Shown here piece after piece: positions 38,501 through 49,910 of a stretch of DNA of 64,000 bases. The translations under genes and the position numbers were made by a program. Origin of the DNA: Lineus longissimus (lineage: Eukaryota; Nemertea; Pilidiophora; Heteronemertea; Lineidae); assembly GCF_910592395.1 (NCBI RefSeq), contig NC_088324.1, forward strand, positions 9,202,953 through 9,266,952, given 5' to 3'. The notes beneath the pieces are model-generated. The model had not been told where the DNA came from and made no database searches. It saw only the letters and a list, made by a program, of their open reading frames with translations. The stretch's first letter is position 1. Every line of letters starts with the position of its first letter.

Positions 38501-40920
38501 ACTGGTGGGGAGAAGACCACAGGTGGCGAATATTACATAAACACCTCAACAAAAGTGAGTCCCCCTCTAAACAATTGTTTATAATTTCTAAAGTATCCAC
38601 AATGCGATGAAAATTGCAGGACATCATCATACTACCATCATTGGGCACAATTCTTGAGTTTACAAATCCATAAGCAACTCGCCAGATTAGAACCTACCGT
38701 CAGCTTCCGAAGACACTATTTCCAAGTGGTACTTGGTCTGTTTCATGCAGCCGCTAGAGTCCGCAGTCATATACGTCCAGCCTCCCTGGTCCAGAATATT
38801 CAAGGAGGCAATACTCAGCGAACCATTTGGTGAAACTTGGACGTGATTCGAACTATTCTGCCCCACCGGTTCTTTTTTTTCGTTGAAGTATGTTAACTTA
38901 TATGAGTTCTCTGAACTGGATTTCGTCCATATAAACTTCTTTACACCTCTCTCCGTGTTATTCAAGGAGAAAGGGTCACCAGATTTCTTTATGTAGTTTC
39001 CGCCGTCTTCTTCTTGATTCCCTGGAAGGAGAGACGAAATTACACAGACATGATCCTATACTCCACGTTAGTCCATACTGAACTTCCAGCGCTATTGCCT
39101 CCGTTACCTCTGCCCTTATTAGTCGCGCTTAGCAATATCAATACATTGAGGGTCAAGATGTCCATAAAGATATTCTTCATACAAGTGTGAATAGTATCTT
39201 TGTACAGTGAGATAGGAGAGACCCTACTGGCCCCTTCGTTTTACTTTATCTGCCCGTAACATGGATGCAACCCTTAGAGGTTTGTCAGGCACTATAAAAA
39301 GCATCAAGGTTTGAATCGTATGTTACCAGCATCAGCACCTCCATGCGATATGGGCTACATACCATTTGAGCAACTCCCAGAAGTGGTGAAATTGACCCAG
39401 GCACCTTTCCTGACCGCTGCGTTTTTGTTGAAAGCTTTACAATGATAGCGCCCCTGGAGGTCTGGGGTCAGCTTCCTGATGACTAGACGACTTAGCCTGT
39501 TGATGACCTCGACTTTGACCAGGCTGTTTGGCAGAGGGCGCCCACCGGGGTTCACACGCACGGTGTTATGATACCTTATAACAAATACAGACAAAATAGA
39601 TAGCCGAGCCTTGAACATTTTTTGATGCAAGCGTAAAGGAATTATAGAACTAAAACTATAAAAGGACCCTCCGCTTCTGAAGAAAACCGCCTGGAAAAAA
39701 CGGTTGGTCTTCTATGTTACTCCCAGCACAGCACCAACAGTGTCAAAACTAAATGATGGGCAAAAAAATCCTGATGTCATTTTAATGAGAGGTCTTTTAA
39801 TACAATGCATATATTTCAAGTTCTGTAGTTCCCTGGTAGCGTACACATTAACTTGGCATAGCCGAAAATCACCAGCTGGAGTCGGATAAGAGCTTTGCAT
39901 TTTCATGATTTCCTACCAGTTTATTTGAGTATCGTCCTGTAAAGTCTGACATTCCAACTTAATCTCATCTCCAAATTGGGCGGCAAGGGAGTCGTGAGGT
40001 TCACGCAGGAATGTCAGCGGCTCTGAAAAAGTACCAGATGGAATTAGCCAGAGAGCATGCATAAGATCACCCCCAGCTATCAACCCCCCAATGAAATATT
40101 CCGGTACTTCTAGCCATGACCATGTGTTGGTAAGAGGAGAATTGCCAGGACACGCGTCGGATGGTTCGATGCAGTGAGGGGAGATGGTGCGGCAGTTGGT
40201 CTTTGTGAAGACATGGTGGAAGCTGCCAATGACGAAAAACAATGGCGAAGGACCCTCGCAATTTGATGGTTGAACCAGTAGTAAGTATGGCCATACCCAG
40301 GTGACTGTCCCCGCGTGACCAATAACACTACCGATATTAAAGAGAAAACATTGGTGTGGATGGAACTAATAATGGGAGGCAAGGAGAATGATACCCCTGT
40401 TCGCCACCATGCACTCGCACACAAACGCTGACCCCTCTAATGATGAATTTCATGTCTTTGGAGGCGTTTTAGACCTGGCTTGCGAATTTCATGTCGGGTA
40501 TAGGCCAATCGTTACATTCCGTTCTCATGCAGTTAATGATTTTTCAATGATCCCGTTTTGAGAAGTCATGGTTTTGGTTTTGGTACTTTAATTCGTAGTC
40601 CTCGGAGGGGAGTTTAATGGTCCTGCTCAAGACAATTTTTGAATGAAGAACCAACACATAGATTATTACGCCCGACTTGTACCTTTAAGAAGTTCACATC
40701 GCTTTGCATGTGAATCAAAGTTGGTGATATATGGACCAAAAGTTACATGTCATATAACATTTCACTAGAAACAGTCTTTGATCGGTGAAACTAGAGTATA
40801 CCAGTTACGAAACTTACCTTGTGATCCATGCGTGATAAAACTGACTCTCCATTTGTTAATCTTGGAGAGAATGACCAGCGCAATCACCAGCACCCAGTCT
40901 AGGAAGATTTTGATATTCAT
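35527..40920 (-). CDS. Secreted Ig-Ig-like-trypsin serine protease (complete, nine exons)
   Basis: Exons in transcript order: 40818-40920, 39917-40022, 39363-39574, 38698-39021, 38221-38360, 37650-37863, 36847-37043, 36363-36458, 35527-35760; all phases match, giving 541 residues. Residues 1-25 are a signal peptide. Residues 36-140 form an I-set Ig domain (Cys, Trp and GRYHC present). Residues 142-248 look Ig-like but lack both canonical cysteines. Cys250 should link to Cys393 after activation. IVGG starts at residue 275. The triad is complete: His317 (TAAHC), Asp372 (NDIAI), Ser474 (GDSGGP). Asp468 at the base of the S1 pocket and the two pocket glycines predict cleavage after Arg or Lys. 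The residue before IVGG is Gln, not Arg/Lys, and Cys136 and Cys201 (chymotrypsin numbering) are both absent. Extracellular; targets unknown. Confidence 0.93.
35783..35990 (+). repeat. Dispersed repeat family D1, copy 4
   Basis: CCTTTAAAGGTCTATGCCGT, TTGTTAAAAATTTGAAATTT, GTCAACTGCACTATCGCATT. It lies in the last intron of the Ig-trypsin protease. Confidence 0.85.
38221..38360 (-). CDS. Protease exon with the zymogen activation site (SQ|IVGG)
   Basis: The exon starts in phase 1 (V joins Cys-Gly-Arg) and ends in phase 0 at ACG|GTAAGC. It carries the prodomain cysteine (CGR) that in many trypsin-type proteases stays disulfide-linked to the catalytic chain, followed by an acidic stretch, and then VVSQIVGGKDAEKGSAPW. 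The new N-terminus after cleavage would be Ile275. The P1 residue is encoded CAG (Gln), which trypsin-like activators would not normally cut. Confidence 0.9.
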
Positions 40921-41998
40921 TTCTTGAAGAAAAAAGAAATAAAAATTCAGTGGACGATGTAAACCGCGCTTCCCTCTCGTGGTCAAGGTCACCACAGTAA
41001 AGTTTAGTGTCAGAATTTTGTGGGTACAGTTTTTTTCTACCGACTATTCTATCTGAATATTGTGGGATAGTTTCAACGTGTTCATCATTTTAGAAAGTTA
41101 CTTATACTCAGTGAGTGAAGAAAATGGAAGAAAAAAGTGGGCAATCCCTGACAATTCTTTTCAAGTCCTTTTTAAATCATCCTGAGATACAGGTTTTTGA
41201 TATTCCTACCTCGTTTGTATGAAGAGGCGAAGTATATTGAAAAAAATCTTGTGCTAGGATATGTTTGAGGGTCAAATCTTTTTTCCAGACCTATCCACAC
41301 TGAGCTGCTGTCCTAGCCTGTTAATTTCAGGCTCTTGTGCTGAAATTCCCTAATTGTCAGAATAATGAATATTGAATTGCGAAAGTTGATTTAGAAAATG
41401 AAACAGTCAGACTTCCTTGTTTATGTAGAATCCCACAATTATCAGGTCAACTGTGGTAAAAATCAGTGATGACTCATTATAACGATAAATATGATAAATA
41501 TGATAGGGCCTCATGTAACAATTCGGTTCAGGAGTAATTGGGATAATGTGATGACGACTGGGAAGTAACCCATTAGACTTTTTATTAGAATACTCATGAA
41601 CAAAGTCAGTCACTTACACGACCTTCCCGGTTTATTCAATTTCTTTCAGATCAGATTACAGAAGTTCTTGACGGAATATGTGGCTTCTGAAACAAACTGT
41701 ACTGTATACCGCCAAAGTATCACTGGCATTTTATTTCTCTTGAAGCGCAAAATCAAAAATTTCCAACAAAATAATTTTTTATTTGAAAAACCGGAAGAAA
41801 CATCCATCCGTCGTACATACATGTAATCCACAAAACTGATAATCGTGATCCTAACTGTTCATACAGTCCAAATCACAAATAACATCCATCCTGCTTCGCG
41901 TCATTAAGTTAACGCGCAACGGACACAGTGACGCGCTTATCTCTCTATGTTTCGTGTTACTGTTTAAGCGCGACCTATGTGCTGGGTAGCGCGCATTC

Positions 41999-42465
41999 CA
42001 TGCCGACTTATCGGCGGTGAATATCAGTCCTAAAGTCTCCTCCTTTCACCGCCGATAACTCCCGCCAGGTAATCTGTCGGACGCATCATCATAAACGGGT
42101 TGTCAATCAAATTGCTTGACACAAAGTAACTGAATGACGGCCTGAATTGATCGTGCCAACCTCCGGATCAAGTTACCCTTCTTCTCTACAACATGCACTG
42201 TGCATTTGGGTCAGGTCAGCATCCCTGGAACCGTTAATACTCATTGAACACCTGGTCTTCAATTATGATGGCTTTCACTGCGTGTCTCGTGCGACAACCA
42301 CGAGTGAGGGTAATGTTTGTGTTGTCGCGACATAGGACGCGTGGGAAAGGAAGGGAATGCAGGGAGACTACCGACAAAGTAACAGCCCTTCTGACGGCCG
42401 ATCAGGGGGGATTTATCGGCGGTGAAGGATGGATATACGCAGAACGACGGCGGATCGGTATGGCG
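41999..42465. mobile_element. 435-bp non-autonomous DNA element, copy 2
   Basis: Same order of landmarks as the 22-kb copy at roughly 85-90 percent identity, lacking the internal duplication but having an inner hairpin TATCGGCGGTGAA / TTCACCGCCGATA at 42009-42057. The right end CGGATCGGTATGG has drifted from the terminal repeat. Confidence 0.85.
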
Positions 42466-43128
42466 TGTTCATTGGCTATTCTGAGCAGCGGCAACAAGCC
42501 GAAGTCTCTTATAAACCTTTCGTCGCTTATTCCTTCCTTGACCGCCCGTGACCCCAGTGCTGAATCTCCATTGATGCACCGTATAGCCATTTGGAGACAA
42601 CCAAGTTGTCCCCATATAGCTTCATCCTGCCTATATAGTCCCCCTTTAAAAGAATGATCATTGAAGCTGTCACCTCAGGATGATTTTGTTAATACGCATG
42701 GACATTTGGATGTCCCCTAATGCTGGTCAGAAGCGAGTGGATTCATCAAATGTATATAACGAGGACAGCAAATTACGACATTTCATATTGTTCTATACTG
42801 AGAATTATGAATTTATGTTGTTGTATCCCATTTCATTATATAATCCCAACAGAAGTGAGAGCAAAGCGAAATAGCGGTTGATTCATGCATTGGCCTGTTA
42901 GCCTAATTCATACAGACCTATACTTCGAACTCTGTTCTAGTGTTACTTTCCGTCGTGCAAATATTCATCAAAAGTCTGCTTTGCCGACTATGAAATGATA
43001 TAGGCCTACTTATGATTTACTGTTCCTTCTTTATAATTTAAACATATGCTGCGATTTTCAGCTAACAAATAATTTTATTTTGAGACAAGACCACCATTGA
43101 TTTTTTAAGCATTTTAGCAGTTTTAACT

Positions 43129-43153
43129 GGTCGAACATTGACAATGTTCGACC
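43129..43153. repeat. 25-bp perfect palindrome with one central base
   Basis: GGTCGAACATTG-A-CAATGTTCGACC. Stands alone in non-coding DNA. Confidence 0.8.
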
Positions 43154-44456
43154 GCGTCGCATCAAATACTGCGTGGGGTTGTGAATCTGAAATTTTGGTA
43201 CGATACTCCGGACCGTCAATATTTAGTTTAGGGTTTTGCTTTAATAAAGAATAAAAAGAATTTTAAAAGGTTGATTGTGTCACATTGTGGATACGTATTT
43301 GGAAAGTAGGCTACTATACATTTGAGGCCGAGGCCGCGAAAAGACCCAATGAAGCCGTATGATTCATTGGGTAAATGAACGAAAATCATGGCAAAAGTAG
43401 GGAGCGCTGTATGATAGTCCAACCCAGATAGAGCGTGCATACATCTATAGTTTGTCCAATATCCTTTTCATAAAAGGGGGGACACGCGTTGCCTTGGGTT
43501 CGTTTTGGTTGCAGTAGAGGCAGACGTGTAAGTGGTCGCCACAAACCATTTCGGTACCATAACGAAACACTTTTTCCCCATAGAAAATCATCCTCTTGCA
43601 AACAGGGCCTACAAACACGACTTCTCCTTACGCATCATTCTGCATTTCTGAGGGAGTAAGTATGTATCGAATGAAATGGCCTGATATTGTCAGGACGATA
43701 GAAAACTAGCGAATGAAAATACTATTTAGTGTTAAAGGGGGTCTATATAGGCAGGAGCCAGGCAGGTCAAATCAAGTTATACAAAGTCGCGAAAGGGGTC
43801 TCTCCTATCTCAGAGTACATCGAATTACTCACCCTTGTACGAGGAGTATTACTCCAAGTGCCGCAGCAGGTTTTTTTAGGTTGTCATAACAGAGCCGATG
43901 GTCGTCAAAATGTCAGGGTTAGTTTCACGCCAAGTTTATAGCTAGTTCACAACCTAATCACTGAACTTACCGTTAGCGTTTTCGAATGCCGTTTATACTT
44001 CCGAAGTGAGTGGTGTAGTATGTAAATGTCCTCCCTGCGACAAAGAATATTAGAATGAAGGTATAACTAGGTTCGTGCTGTATATACATTATGCTATAGG
44101 CCGGGTCTCTGTCTTCCGGGTTGCTGTTCCAGAAAGTGGCTGACCCATATTGCGTAGTTCACCGAGGCTGACGAAATGAGATCACATTTGAGCTCACTTT
44201 TGTATAGGGATGGGCCGTCAATCTGCCATAACCGGGCATGCAGTACACACTCCCAATCATTCTGCCACTCTTCTTGTATGAAGTAGAAGTACACGTGTAA
44301 CAGTGGTAAATGGTAAAAAGAAGCAACAACGGTAAAAGGCAATCCAGAAAAATCTATCTATCTAATGTCAATCCATCATTGAGTGTTCCCAAACAATTAG
44401 CAGAAAAACTCAGTCGTTCGATACGTCAATTACACTCGAAAGCGTTTTAATACACA

Positions 44457-44627
44457 GGTGTGGCGGGGATAGTAGTCCTAGGGCTGATAGTCCGTGTAAC
44501 AATAGCCCGCATTGCTAAATGTTTTGGTTAGGGTTAGCGGTACAATAGATCATGCTGCTTGATTGGTCAAATACAATGCTACCGGACTATGACTCCAGGG
44601 GGACTATATCCGCTGTCACACCGGCAC
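44457..44627. mobile_element. MITE with terminal inverted repeats of about 38 bp
   Basis: Left end GGTGTGGCGGGGATAGTAGT with GATAGTCCG, right end CGGACTATGACTCCAGGGGG with GGATATAGTCCCCC when read inverted, ending TGTCACACC. Confidence 0.75.
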
Positions 44628-44785
44628 AAATTGTCCCAAACTTCCTTTTCATTCTTCGATTATCAGAAGAACTTAAGAAAACAAAAATTAAACGAAATAT
44701 AAGTAAATACTTTATTGCAATCTCATGCATTGTCAATGGTGTAACATGTACATGTAGGCTAATGAAAAAAGATGACGATAGACGA

Positions 44786-44880
44786 TCATGGTCTCTATAG
44801 AACCATATAATCCGTCATTGTTCAATAAAGACGGACACATTTTCCAGGGTAACATTTTAGACTGCTATACCGGATATACC
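44786..44880. repeat. Dispersed repeat D2, copy 1
   Basis: GGTCTCTATAGAACCATAT, then GACGGACACATTTTCCAGGG and GCTATACCGG. The same blocks in order occur at 46957-47047. Confidence 0.7.
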
Positions 44881-45397
44881 ACTAACAGATTTTGTAAAAC
44901 GCCGTTTTGAGCATAAAATATACATTTGATTCAAACTCCTTTTCACTGAATGTAGACTGGAGACCAATGAAAAGTCTATGCCTAATAGAAAACATATACA
45001 TGTACAGCAAAAAAGTAAAGGGGCATCGCATTTGTTGAAAAAGGTTTAGCCTTGAGCACAGATCGATACATGCTAGTGTTTCATAGTAAAAAATCAAATC
45101 AATAATGAAAAGAATCAGAAGAACGAAATAAATATATTCATTGACGGGAACAAGCGTTTCATTTCAACCTGGGTAAACAGGAGTGTCTAATCCTGAGCCG
45201 TGAAAAAGGCAGAGTTGCGCCGATTATAAATGTCGATCGCCTCACCAGGGGCTACATGGTTCGCATTGGCCGCTGCGTAAATTTGGCTATACGCCACTGC
45301 GAGGGAGGGTAAAGACCTCCATTTATTTTCGTTACGAGGACGAATTTCAGTGAGTTTGGTTCTTCTGGTTGGCGGATTAGATCCACCTTGTCATAAA

Positions 45398-47399
45398 ATG
45401 GCCGTTATTTACCTAAAGGCAGTTGTTTTCTTCCTGTCCGGTAAGTGAATTGCATCCGTAGGTAGGCCTATATATATGTACACCTCATAGGCCTATTACT
45501 CATCAGAGCTCTTGCATCCAAAATCTGCAGTGTTATCTACCGAAAGCTTTATAACCGGGACCTTCATGTACGTGTACATGTACTCATATTCCGTAATAAA
45601 GACGTTTGAAAGAGTTGTCAAGTAATGTAAAAGTTGTACTGAAGAAGAAACCAAGCTTTCCCTGTCGAGGTACATGTGCTGTGCGTGTATATATATTTTG
45701 TTTTTTCTTTGAATCTAGCCACGACAAGTTGGAGCCTAAGAAACGATGGTTGGAATTTCGACATCAAATTCACAGGGTTTCGTTTTACAAACATCAGCAA
45801 ATGCCGCGAGAAAAGTTTCAAATCGGGGCTGTATATGACCAAGCTTGTCCTACCTTACGGTACCCATGGGGAACGGACTATGTGTCTTGGTATCTACTAC
45901 AAGAGGGTGGAGTTGAGGGAGACGGGACAGGAAAAGAGTTATGTATTTCAAGCAATTTCTCATATCATAAAATTATATCACATGTGTGCTGGTGACGACA
46001 GTGGCAGAACCTCAGAGATGTTCTTTCAACAGTAAAGTTGATCGGATTATTTTTTTTTTAAACAGTAAATTGTATGAGTTTGTAATGTCACGATAATGAA
46101 CTAACTGACGAATCGCTTTAAAGTGGTATATAAATTGTGAGAAAGGGATTATAGTGAGAAAAAAGGCTCAGATAGATATCACGTGTTTCAGTTATCATTC
46201 TATGTTGTATGATAACATGTACATGTAACTGGTCAAACTACACAATACAGTCGTCTTCCAAATATTAAATAATTAAATAGGGCATCGTCACTGTTTGATA
46301 GAAGGGTTCACCTTAAGGATTTCACCAAAAATATATAAGGCGAGCTTATACATATTTTTGATTTCACGTTTTAGCCAAAATGGTGGTGACTTCATTTATG
46401 GTCAATCCTCAAGCTGAACAGAACGCTTGGTTTTAAATTTCAGGTCTACAAACTACTCAAGCTGCACCTAACCCGCCAAGAGTAGCGTTTTTCGTCGGTC
46501 TGAAGAATCATATAAAATACCTACCGAAAGATCATTCCATACTCAAGTTTGATGAAGTGATAACTAACGAGGGCGGTGGGTATAACGTTACCGCGGGGGC
46601 GTTCATTACTCCCATCGACGGCATATACAGTATCACCGTGACCATTTCTCCTTTCATTGATGAATGCACATATAGGGTAAGGTTTATTTAAGAATGATGA
46701 AGAATTTGATCAGGGGTGCAGACGTGAGGGGCGAAACCAAAACATTTTGCAACTGCCGAACTTTGCAAGAATAAAAAGATGTCTGTCTGTTATTCAGGGT
46801 GGGCAAAAAAACGAAGAATTTTATTAAATGCGATTCTGACAATTAGGCATGTGGCTTTGCATTTTTTTCACGCCGGTGTAGGAGTTTAAAATGTCCTAGG
46901 ATAGAATGCCCGGGAAACAAAGGATATGCGCTTCAATCTCTGAGCTATTGACGGTCCGGGTCTCTATAGAACCATATTGCAGAATACAGTAGGGCCGGAC
47001 ACTTTTTCCAGGGGGGCATTTGTTACTGTTATAGTGTTACACCGGGCTGCACCCAAACAAGCATATGTGTTCTGAAAAATCAATCAAATTCGCCAGAAAT
47101 CGCATGTAGTGAAAAAACAAACCATCATAAATCCAAACCTTGCTCCGATATATATACAGTATGTTCAACATCGGGCTGATGCATCAGTGATGAAGAACGG
47201 GGAAGAGCTGCTTTCGATCGTGGTCTGCGGACACGTATGGGATACATCGGGGAATGATCTCGTTCTGACACTGCGAAAACACGACAAAATTTGGTTACGG
47301 CCTTTGGATTCCTATATACTTCATGGGCGCGGCAACACTTCGTTTTACGGTGAAATGATGACAACATTTTCGGGATTTCTGGTGGTGTCCACGTTGTGA
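45398..47399 (+). CDS. Secreted C1q-domain protein, isoform using last exon A
   Basis: Three exons: 45398-45440 (start, signal peptide, phase 1 donor CCG|GTAAGT), 46444-46676 (phase 1 acceptor, phase 0 donor) and 47160-47399 (phase 0, stop TGA), giving 171 residues. A short hydrophobic signal peptide is followed by APNPPRVAFFVGL and a gC1q-type beta-sandwich: NVTAGAFITPIDGIYSITV in the middle exon, and KNGEE, VWDTSGNDLVLTLRKHDKIWL and FYGEMMTTFSGFLV in the last. There is no collagen region, so this is a globular-head-only C1q protein, common in invertebrates as a secreted pattern-recognition or extracellular protein. A downstream copy of the last exon offers a second isoform. Confidence 0.9.
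45718..46035 (+). CDS. Possible alternative second exon of the C1q gene, uncertain
   Basis: Within intron 1 of the C1q gene a frame opens at acceptor GAATCTAG|CCACG, in phase with the signal-peptide exon, and runs 105 codons to TAA. It would give a secreted protein of about 120 residues starting WSLRNDGWNFDIKF after the signal peptide. It has four cysteines and one sequon-like NIS. No family was recognised. A second reading frame over the same DNA is also open, so it may be chance. Confidence 0.3.
   Translation, partial: ATTSWSLRNDGWNFDIKFTGFRFTNISKCREKSFKSGLYMTKLVLPYGTHGERTMCLGIYYKRVELRETGQEKSYVFQAISHIIKLYHMCAGDDSGRTSEMFFQQ
46955..47050. repeat. Dispersed repeat D2, copy 2, in C1q intron 2
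   Basis: GGGTCTCTATAGAACCATAT, GCCGGACACTTTTTCCAGGG, GTGTTACACCGGGC. Confidence 0.7.
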
Positions 47400-47856
47400 A
47401 CAAATGTCCTCGGGTCGATCAGCGATTATGATTTTGTACACAGAGGATTTGGTTGTAGGTAGGCTATTCTAGTCACTGAGCTCTGAAGCTATCATTTTAT
47501 CTATACACGTCCTTCGAAGGTTTGATTATAGTGCATCGTGTATAAGGCGGTACTATTTTAGTACAGGTGTAGAAGAAGTGCGAGTCCCCCCGGAATATAA
47601 GTCCGGTCCTTTTGTTAAAGTGAATAGAGACGCCGAGTTCCTTTGTTGAAGATTATGTAGCTAACACTAACCAAACCATTAACCACATTCGTTGACAGAA
47701 CACAGCTATTGCATGGGGTCCTGCATTCCTAGGACGTCCATTCCTTTTACACCGGCATAATTATATTATAGTCGTGAATGGCTGATTTCTGGACTGTGGG
47801 GCTATAATAATTGTACCACCTTGCCCTGTGAAACAAGCAGTATCTTCTGTTTGCAG

Positions 47857-48063
47857 AGCGACAACACCAACACTGCGATTGGAATAATGAAGAACGATGA
47901 ACGAAAATACAATGTTACTGTGTGCAAACATGTTTGGGATGCATCTACGGTTCGTGTGTTGATACCTTTGAATGAGAGTGATCGAATTTGGTTGAAAGTT
48001 GAAAACAATGCATCTACATTTTATGGTGACTTGTATACAACATTTTCAGGGTTTATTTTATAA
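47857..48063 (+). CDS. Alternative last exon B of the C1q-domain gene
   Basis: Acceptor TTTGCAG|AGC is phase 0, the same as exon A at 47160, and the exon ends with TAA. It encodes the same half of the C1q fold: MKNDER, CKHVWDAS, NESDRIWLKV, TFYGDLYTTFSGFIL, about half identical to exon A. No further signal-peptide or first-half exon lies between 47,400 and 47,856, so the simplest reading is a duplicated terminal exon that splices to 46676 in place of exon A. It could instead be a decayed remnant of a second gene, but its frame is fully open. Confidence 0.82.
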   Translation, partial: SDNTNTAIGIMKNDERKYNVTVCKHVWDASTVRVLIPLNESDRIWLKVENNASTFYGDLYTTFSGFIL

Positions 48064-49910
48064 GCCAGGGGAAGTTGTGAATCCGGATTAGTGTGACGTT
48101 GAGGCTGTAGTGGATGAGAATGTGAAAATCATGAAACAATAACAATTGCTTCAGTTTTTCTGGCGCCATTTTGAACTCAGGCCACATCGTGATGAAGCAT
48201 GCATACCACGTGATAGGGCAGGTTACTCGCAAAACATAATCAGTTTGAACTGATCCGGAAGAAATGCTAGTCCTATACCTAGGAATAGACGTCCTAATCG
48301 CAAACGGCTTCCATGAGAAAGATGACTGATGAGTTATTCAGTGTTGGTCTGGTGTGGTGACTGGGGACTTGGATTCCAGGGGGTCTTGTATTTCTACCAC
48401 ATCGGTTCATCAGCAACATTGACTGTGCGACGCGTTCAGAGGTGGAAACATATGATTAAACTTTCTTTAAGGGCAATCGATCAAGTTTTCTGGGCGACAT
48501 TGATTACAATTACATGTACGTTTTCACCATTTTATGTAAAAATCTGCACATTCTCCAGAAAGTACCGAACGAATCCCGGCCGATTCCGACTATTTTAACC
48601 CAATTTTGATGGCATGAATTTGGTATTTGTGGCAATATCTGATCGGGAAATAAAACTTCGAAAACTAGTGCAATAGTTAGCCTACGCTATGACCCGCAGA
48701 TATCGTTGGTCGAAACCTACGGCTGCAATGAAGAAGCAGACCTCCTTCACTCTACCAATTTGACACGTAACAGGTGTTTTACGAGAGACTATGTGAACTC
48801 TGTAAAGCCTCATGCGAACAGAGTCCCAAGGGCGCAAATTGGACGTCATCTTTCCGGCCAAGATAGAACAGAAGCTGTCACTTTGGGTTCACATTCCAAA
48901 AACTGCTAACCATGGCGTTACGTCCTAATTGTTGCTTTATCTCTAATTGGAAACACAATAGATAACGCTAAATTAGGATAACGCCGATGTAAGTAACTAC
49001 ATTTTTTCTTGGAACAATAAAAACAAGGAATAAAACTGATTCTGGTTTCTCTCTTCTGGGCCCGGCTGTTTAGAATACGTTTTGTCACTCACGCTGGCGT
49101 TTACATAATATGGCGTTAAGTCTGACTGACTTAAAACGAAGGAGATAACGCCAAGTTAAGGTAACGCCAGCGTTAGTGACCCGCAACTTGGTTTTGAACA
49201 ACCAGGCAAGATGAACTACATGTATTTCCTGAATGCCTATATTGGCCTGGGCGGAGACCTGACGTTGGCATATTTTACTCTCATGTCACTCGTATAAGGT
49301 CATTAAAATCTTGAAGCACACGCAGGATGTGATTGCCAAATGCAGTGGTCGCATCCTCTGCATCCTCTCCCTTTTTCTTCTGCGTTCGCTGTCCTGTTCT
49401 GGTTACGAATGCTGTCGTCTGTCTCAAATACGGTCCTGGTTACAGTATAGCTTGATCTTGATGCAGGTACCGGATGGCCAGAATTCCTCCTTCAGGGCAG
49501 CTTGTTTTGGGCATTTTGTAAGAATGTGTCGCGTGTCGAGGAAGAGTTTATCGCCTGGCCAGGGGTTATATGCAGCGTTCGCACTGACCGCTGCATAAAA
49601 GTATTAAGATGACTTGTGAAATTTTATCTCAGTTCGATCACTTCAAGGTGTCGCACAAAACGGACCTGTAAGCCTAGAAAAAGCAGCAGTAACGGAGAAT
49701 GAAAAATGAAAAATGAAAAATGAGATCAAGATCATCTCGATTTGGTCTCCATGACTTGGCTCCTCAGATTTATTCAGAGAAGTCTACATCTTTGGTTAAA
49801 CGGGACAGTGTCTGGTAGTTTCCGGTTAGGTCCAAAAGCTAAAACAGTGTTCAAAATGTAATGCTCGCTTAAATGTGTATACCATGCAGATTTAGAAATA
49901 TATTTGCTTC
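48064..49910. other. Gap between convergent C1q and PAN genes
   Basis: Holds the TAACGCC foldback cluster, a GAAAAAT microsatellite at 49697-49723 and, at 49546-49600, a block resembling 45235-45295 upstream of the C1q start (CACCAGGGGCTACATG / CGCTGCGTAA). No exon supported. Confidence 0.55.
48955..49185. mobile_element. Compound inverted/direct repeat rich in TAACGCC
   Basis: GTCACTCACGCTGGCGTTTA (49083) pairs inverted with GGTAACGCCAGCGTTAGTGA (49161 on); GATAACGCTAAATTAGGATAA (48962) is a direct relative of GATAACGCCAAGTTAAGGTAA. A foldback element or fragments of one. Confidence 0.65.

Larger units (their letters stand above)
40921..45397. other. Intergenic DNA between the protease and C1q genes
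   Basis: The two genes are divergently oriented and 4.5 kb apart. Contents: the 435-bp element, a dispersed repeat at 43735-43800, a palindrome at 43129, a MITE at 44457 and the D2 repeat. No gene seen. Confidence 0.6.

Noticed and set aside
49311-49598. 95-codon frame with a signal-like hydrophobic start
   Set aside because: It starts at TTG, not ATG, in this nuclear eukaryotic context, and no exon borders fit.
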